A DNA stretch of 64,000 nucleotides from Henriciella sp. AS95 (lineage in GTDB: Bacteria > Pseudomonadota > Alphaproteobacteria > Caulobacterales > Hyphomonadaceae): contig NZ_JBBMQM010000001.1 of NCBI RefSeq assembly GCF_038900055.1, forward strand, positions 2,294,001 to 2,358,000, read 5' to 3'. Position 1 is the first letter of the stretch. Every line of letters begins with the position of its first letter. Positions 62,481 through 64,000 of this stretch are shown in pieces. The notes under the pieces are model-generated. The model saw nothing but the letters and a program-made list of their open reading frames with translations. It did no database searches and was not told where the DNA came from. The translations under genes and the position numbers were made by a program.

Positions 62481-63671
62481 CTAATTTGCTGCATAGAGCA
62501 GATCACGCTGTTCAAAATAGGTATCGATGGCAGAGGCGATTGCAGCGGCTGATTTGCGCTGTCCGGATTCGGAACCAAGTCGAGCCACATCGCTGCGATT
62601 GGTCAGAAATCCAACTTCCACCAGAACCGCAGGAACGTCCGGCGCCAGCAGAACGAAAAAGTTTTCTCTACGGTGACTATTGCGAACGACCGGACCTGCC
62701 TTCGCGAGTTCTGGAATGAGCATCTCCGCAAAAACCGAAGAGTTTGATTTGGTTTCGCGTCGGATCAGATCAGCAAGGATGCCAGAAACTTCGACAGTGG
62801 TTCCGTCTTCAATCGGCAGATCCCATCCATTCGTCTTGGCGGTTCCATCAATTCGCCGCTCTCCACGTGATGACAGGGTGTAGACCGTAGCGCCCGAGAC
62901 CGCCGAATTACCGGCTGCGTCCGCATGCACAGAGATAAATAGGTCGGCGCCCCAATTTCTGGCTTTGGAAACACGCACCTCGTGATCGACATACACATCA
63001 GTCTCGCGTGTCATATACACTTCATACCGAGCGTTACGCTCAAGCAATTCCTTTAATTTCAGGGATGTGGAAAGAACGATATTCTTCTCACGCTTCTGAT
63101 TGTGACTGGACGCGCCGGGATCTTTGCCCCCGTGTCCAGGGTCAATAACGATGACGTATTTGTCGGGGCGCGAAGCGCCGATCGCTGGCTCAGGTGCACG
63201 CCTCGCCAATGACGCCATTTGCGCTCTGTAAGTTTGTTTTGCACCGGCCTGTGCGGTAACCGCCCGCTCAAATCGGACGGGCGCAACCCGCACCAGGTCA
63301 ATGACAAGGCGGTAGTTGCGTTCAAGCGTTGTTGGAGACAGATTCAACGTCCGCGACACCATCATTGGTGTCATCAGACTGAACACCACCTCGTCATCTC
63401 TAATTTCATAAGACTCAACCGCTCCCCCAGGCGGCGGCGTCGCTGCATTTGACAGCACGACAGATCCCGGAAGCAATACCTCAACCTGAGCGACACCGCC
63501 TGGTTGAGCCAGAAAGGAGCCATGCTCAATAGGTTCTGAGGTCGTGAGTGTGATTCGCGTGTGCTCGGTGTCCCCTGAAACCTGTATCGCGCTTATCTCT
63601 CCGGCATGGGCGCTCATCACGACAAGCGCGGCAAACAAAGCTGAGACAAGATATCGAATTCCGGGAATCAC
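62481..63671 (-). CDS. amiC: N-acetylmuramoyl-L-alanine amidase with AMIN domain
   Basis: 396 residues from a GTG at 63671 (AAGG upstream). A signal peptide (LVSALFAALVVMSAHA) is followed by an AMIN domain, which targets septal glycan, and a linker. The Amidase_3 domain has VIDPGHGGKDPGA, LFISVHADAA and VLVEVGFLTNRSD, which carry the zinc His, His and Glu ligands. It cuts stem peptides from glycan during cell separation. It is upstream of PBP1A and prfB, a conserved alphaproteobacterial order. Confidence 0.93.
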   Translation of the reverse strand: MIPGIRYLVSALFAALVVMSAHAGEISAIQVSGDTEHTRITLTTSEPIEHGSFLAQPGGVAQVEVLLPGSVVLSNAATPPPGGAVESYEIRDDEVVFSLMTPMMVSRTLNLSPTTLERNYRLVIDLVRVAPVRFERAVTAQAGAKQTYRAQMASLARRAPEPAIGASRPDKYVIVIDPGHGGKDPGASSHNQKREKNIVLSTSLKLKELLERNARYEVYMTRETDVYVDHEVRVSKARNWGADLFISVHADAAGNSAVSGATVYTLSSRGERRIDGTAKTNGWDLPIEDGTTVEVSGILADLIRRETKSNSSVFAEMLIPELAKAGPVVRNSHRRENFFVLLAPDVPAVLVEVGFLTNRSDVARLGSESGQRKSAAAIASAIDTYFEQRDLLYAAN

Positions 63672-64000
63672 TTACACACCTTAATCCATTCGCTCACCCA
63701 TTTCAGCGTGATGCCACATTGATGATTAATCCGACATTTACCGATCACTCGGCGACTGTGTTTTTTCTTTTTTATGACATTTTCTTCTTTTCATCTGTGT
63801 CGGCTTTGGGCATGTTCATGCCAACCCGGATATTCGGGCGAACAAAATCCCCGACAGGCGCGTGATCGAGCTTAGTCCCTCGCAGGCTGCCAGGTTGGAA
63901 ACGGATACCAAACAATGGCTCTCGGACCCATACAATCAGCATTCAGAGTAGCGCCTTTCGGCGCGCGATGCCTTGTGTCCTCGAGCACCCTGAAAAACAT
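63672..64000 (+). promoter_or_regulatory. Intergenic region, probable divergent promoter and leader of the next gene
   Basis: No ORF is seen in 329 bases. An AT-rich stretch (about 63755-63795) looks promoter-like. A small hairpin (GCGCC-TTTC-GGCGC, 63951-63964) lies near the right edge. In related genomes rne, with a long structured leader, lies beside amiC, so this may be its leader, but the gene itself is outside the window. Confidence 0.3.

Overview
This window looks like chromosomal DNA of an alphaproteobacterium, most likely Caulobacterales/Hyphomonadaceae-like. That placement is inferred from gene content and order: rne-side amiC, PBP1A and prfB in a row, a bactofilin paired with an M23 peptidase, fixLJ beside ccoNOQP-GHIS, and a ChrR/photolyase/cyclopropane-synthase group. 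No phage, transposon, CRISPR array or rRNA was seen. Two tRNAs are present (Asp-GTC and Ser-TGA).

Layout. 1-6.2 kb: the truncated end of glycerol kinase, a membrane PAS-GGDEF-EAL protein and an AsmA-like protein. 6.3-9.7 kb: tRNA-Asp, a crotonase, a deoxyhypusine-synthase-like protein and a fold-III ornithine/lysine decarboxylase. The decarboxylase has a structured leader with a small upstream ORF. 10-13 kb: a cysK-sseA-metC sulfur operon. 13-19.2 kb: a light/oxidative-stress group made of an orphan ChrR-like cupin protein, a DUF6134-type exported protein, and four genes (photolyase, flavin amine oxidase, DUF1365, cyclopropane synthase) chained by 4-base ATGA overlaps. 19.4-26 kb: hldE, a three-gene phosphotransferase/DUF6285/DUF3089-like operon, a DUF502 membrane protein and recG. 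26-31 kb: sdhE, mfd and an alpha-methylacyl-CoA-racemase-like CoA transferase. 31-35.3 kb: an XRE regulator, a LysR regulator and, divergent from it, two acyltransferase-like genes plus an acyl-CoA dehydrogenase. This last stretch is the least familiar and most accessory-looking part.

35.3-45.5 kb is a complete microaerobic respiration module. ccoN-ccoO-ccoQ-ccoP (cbb3 oxidase) is followed by ccoG-ccoH-ccoI-ccoS (assembly and copper delivery), all on the minus strand. Divergent from it are a small cysteine-containing membrane protein and fixLJ. 45.5-52.6 kb: tRNA-Ser, rlpA, then dacA-tmk-holB-tatD-MBL hydrolase, then mazG. 52.7-64 kb: a very large YhdP/AsmA-like protein, bcp, an M23 peptidase with overlapping bactofilin, prfB with its programmed +1 frameshift, PBP1A and an AMIN-domain amidase. 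This last block is largely about cell-wall synthesis and shape.

Functions are assigned by reading protein motifs, without database searches. Starts were moved from the longest ORF where a Shine-Dalgarno sequence or family length supports it. Two genes too short for ordinary ORF calling, ccoQ and ccoS, were found by translating the gaps.
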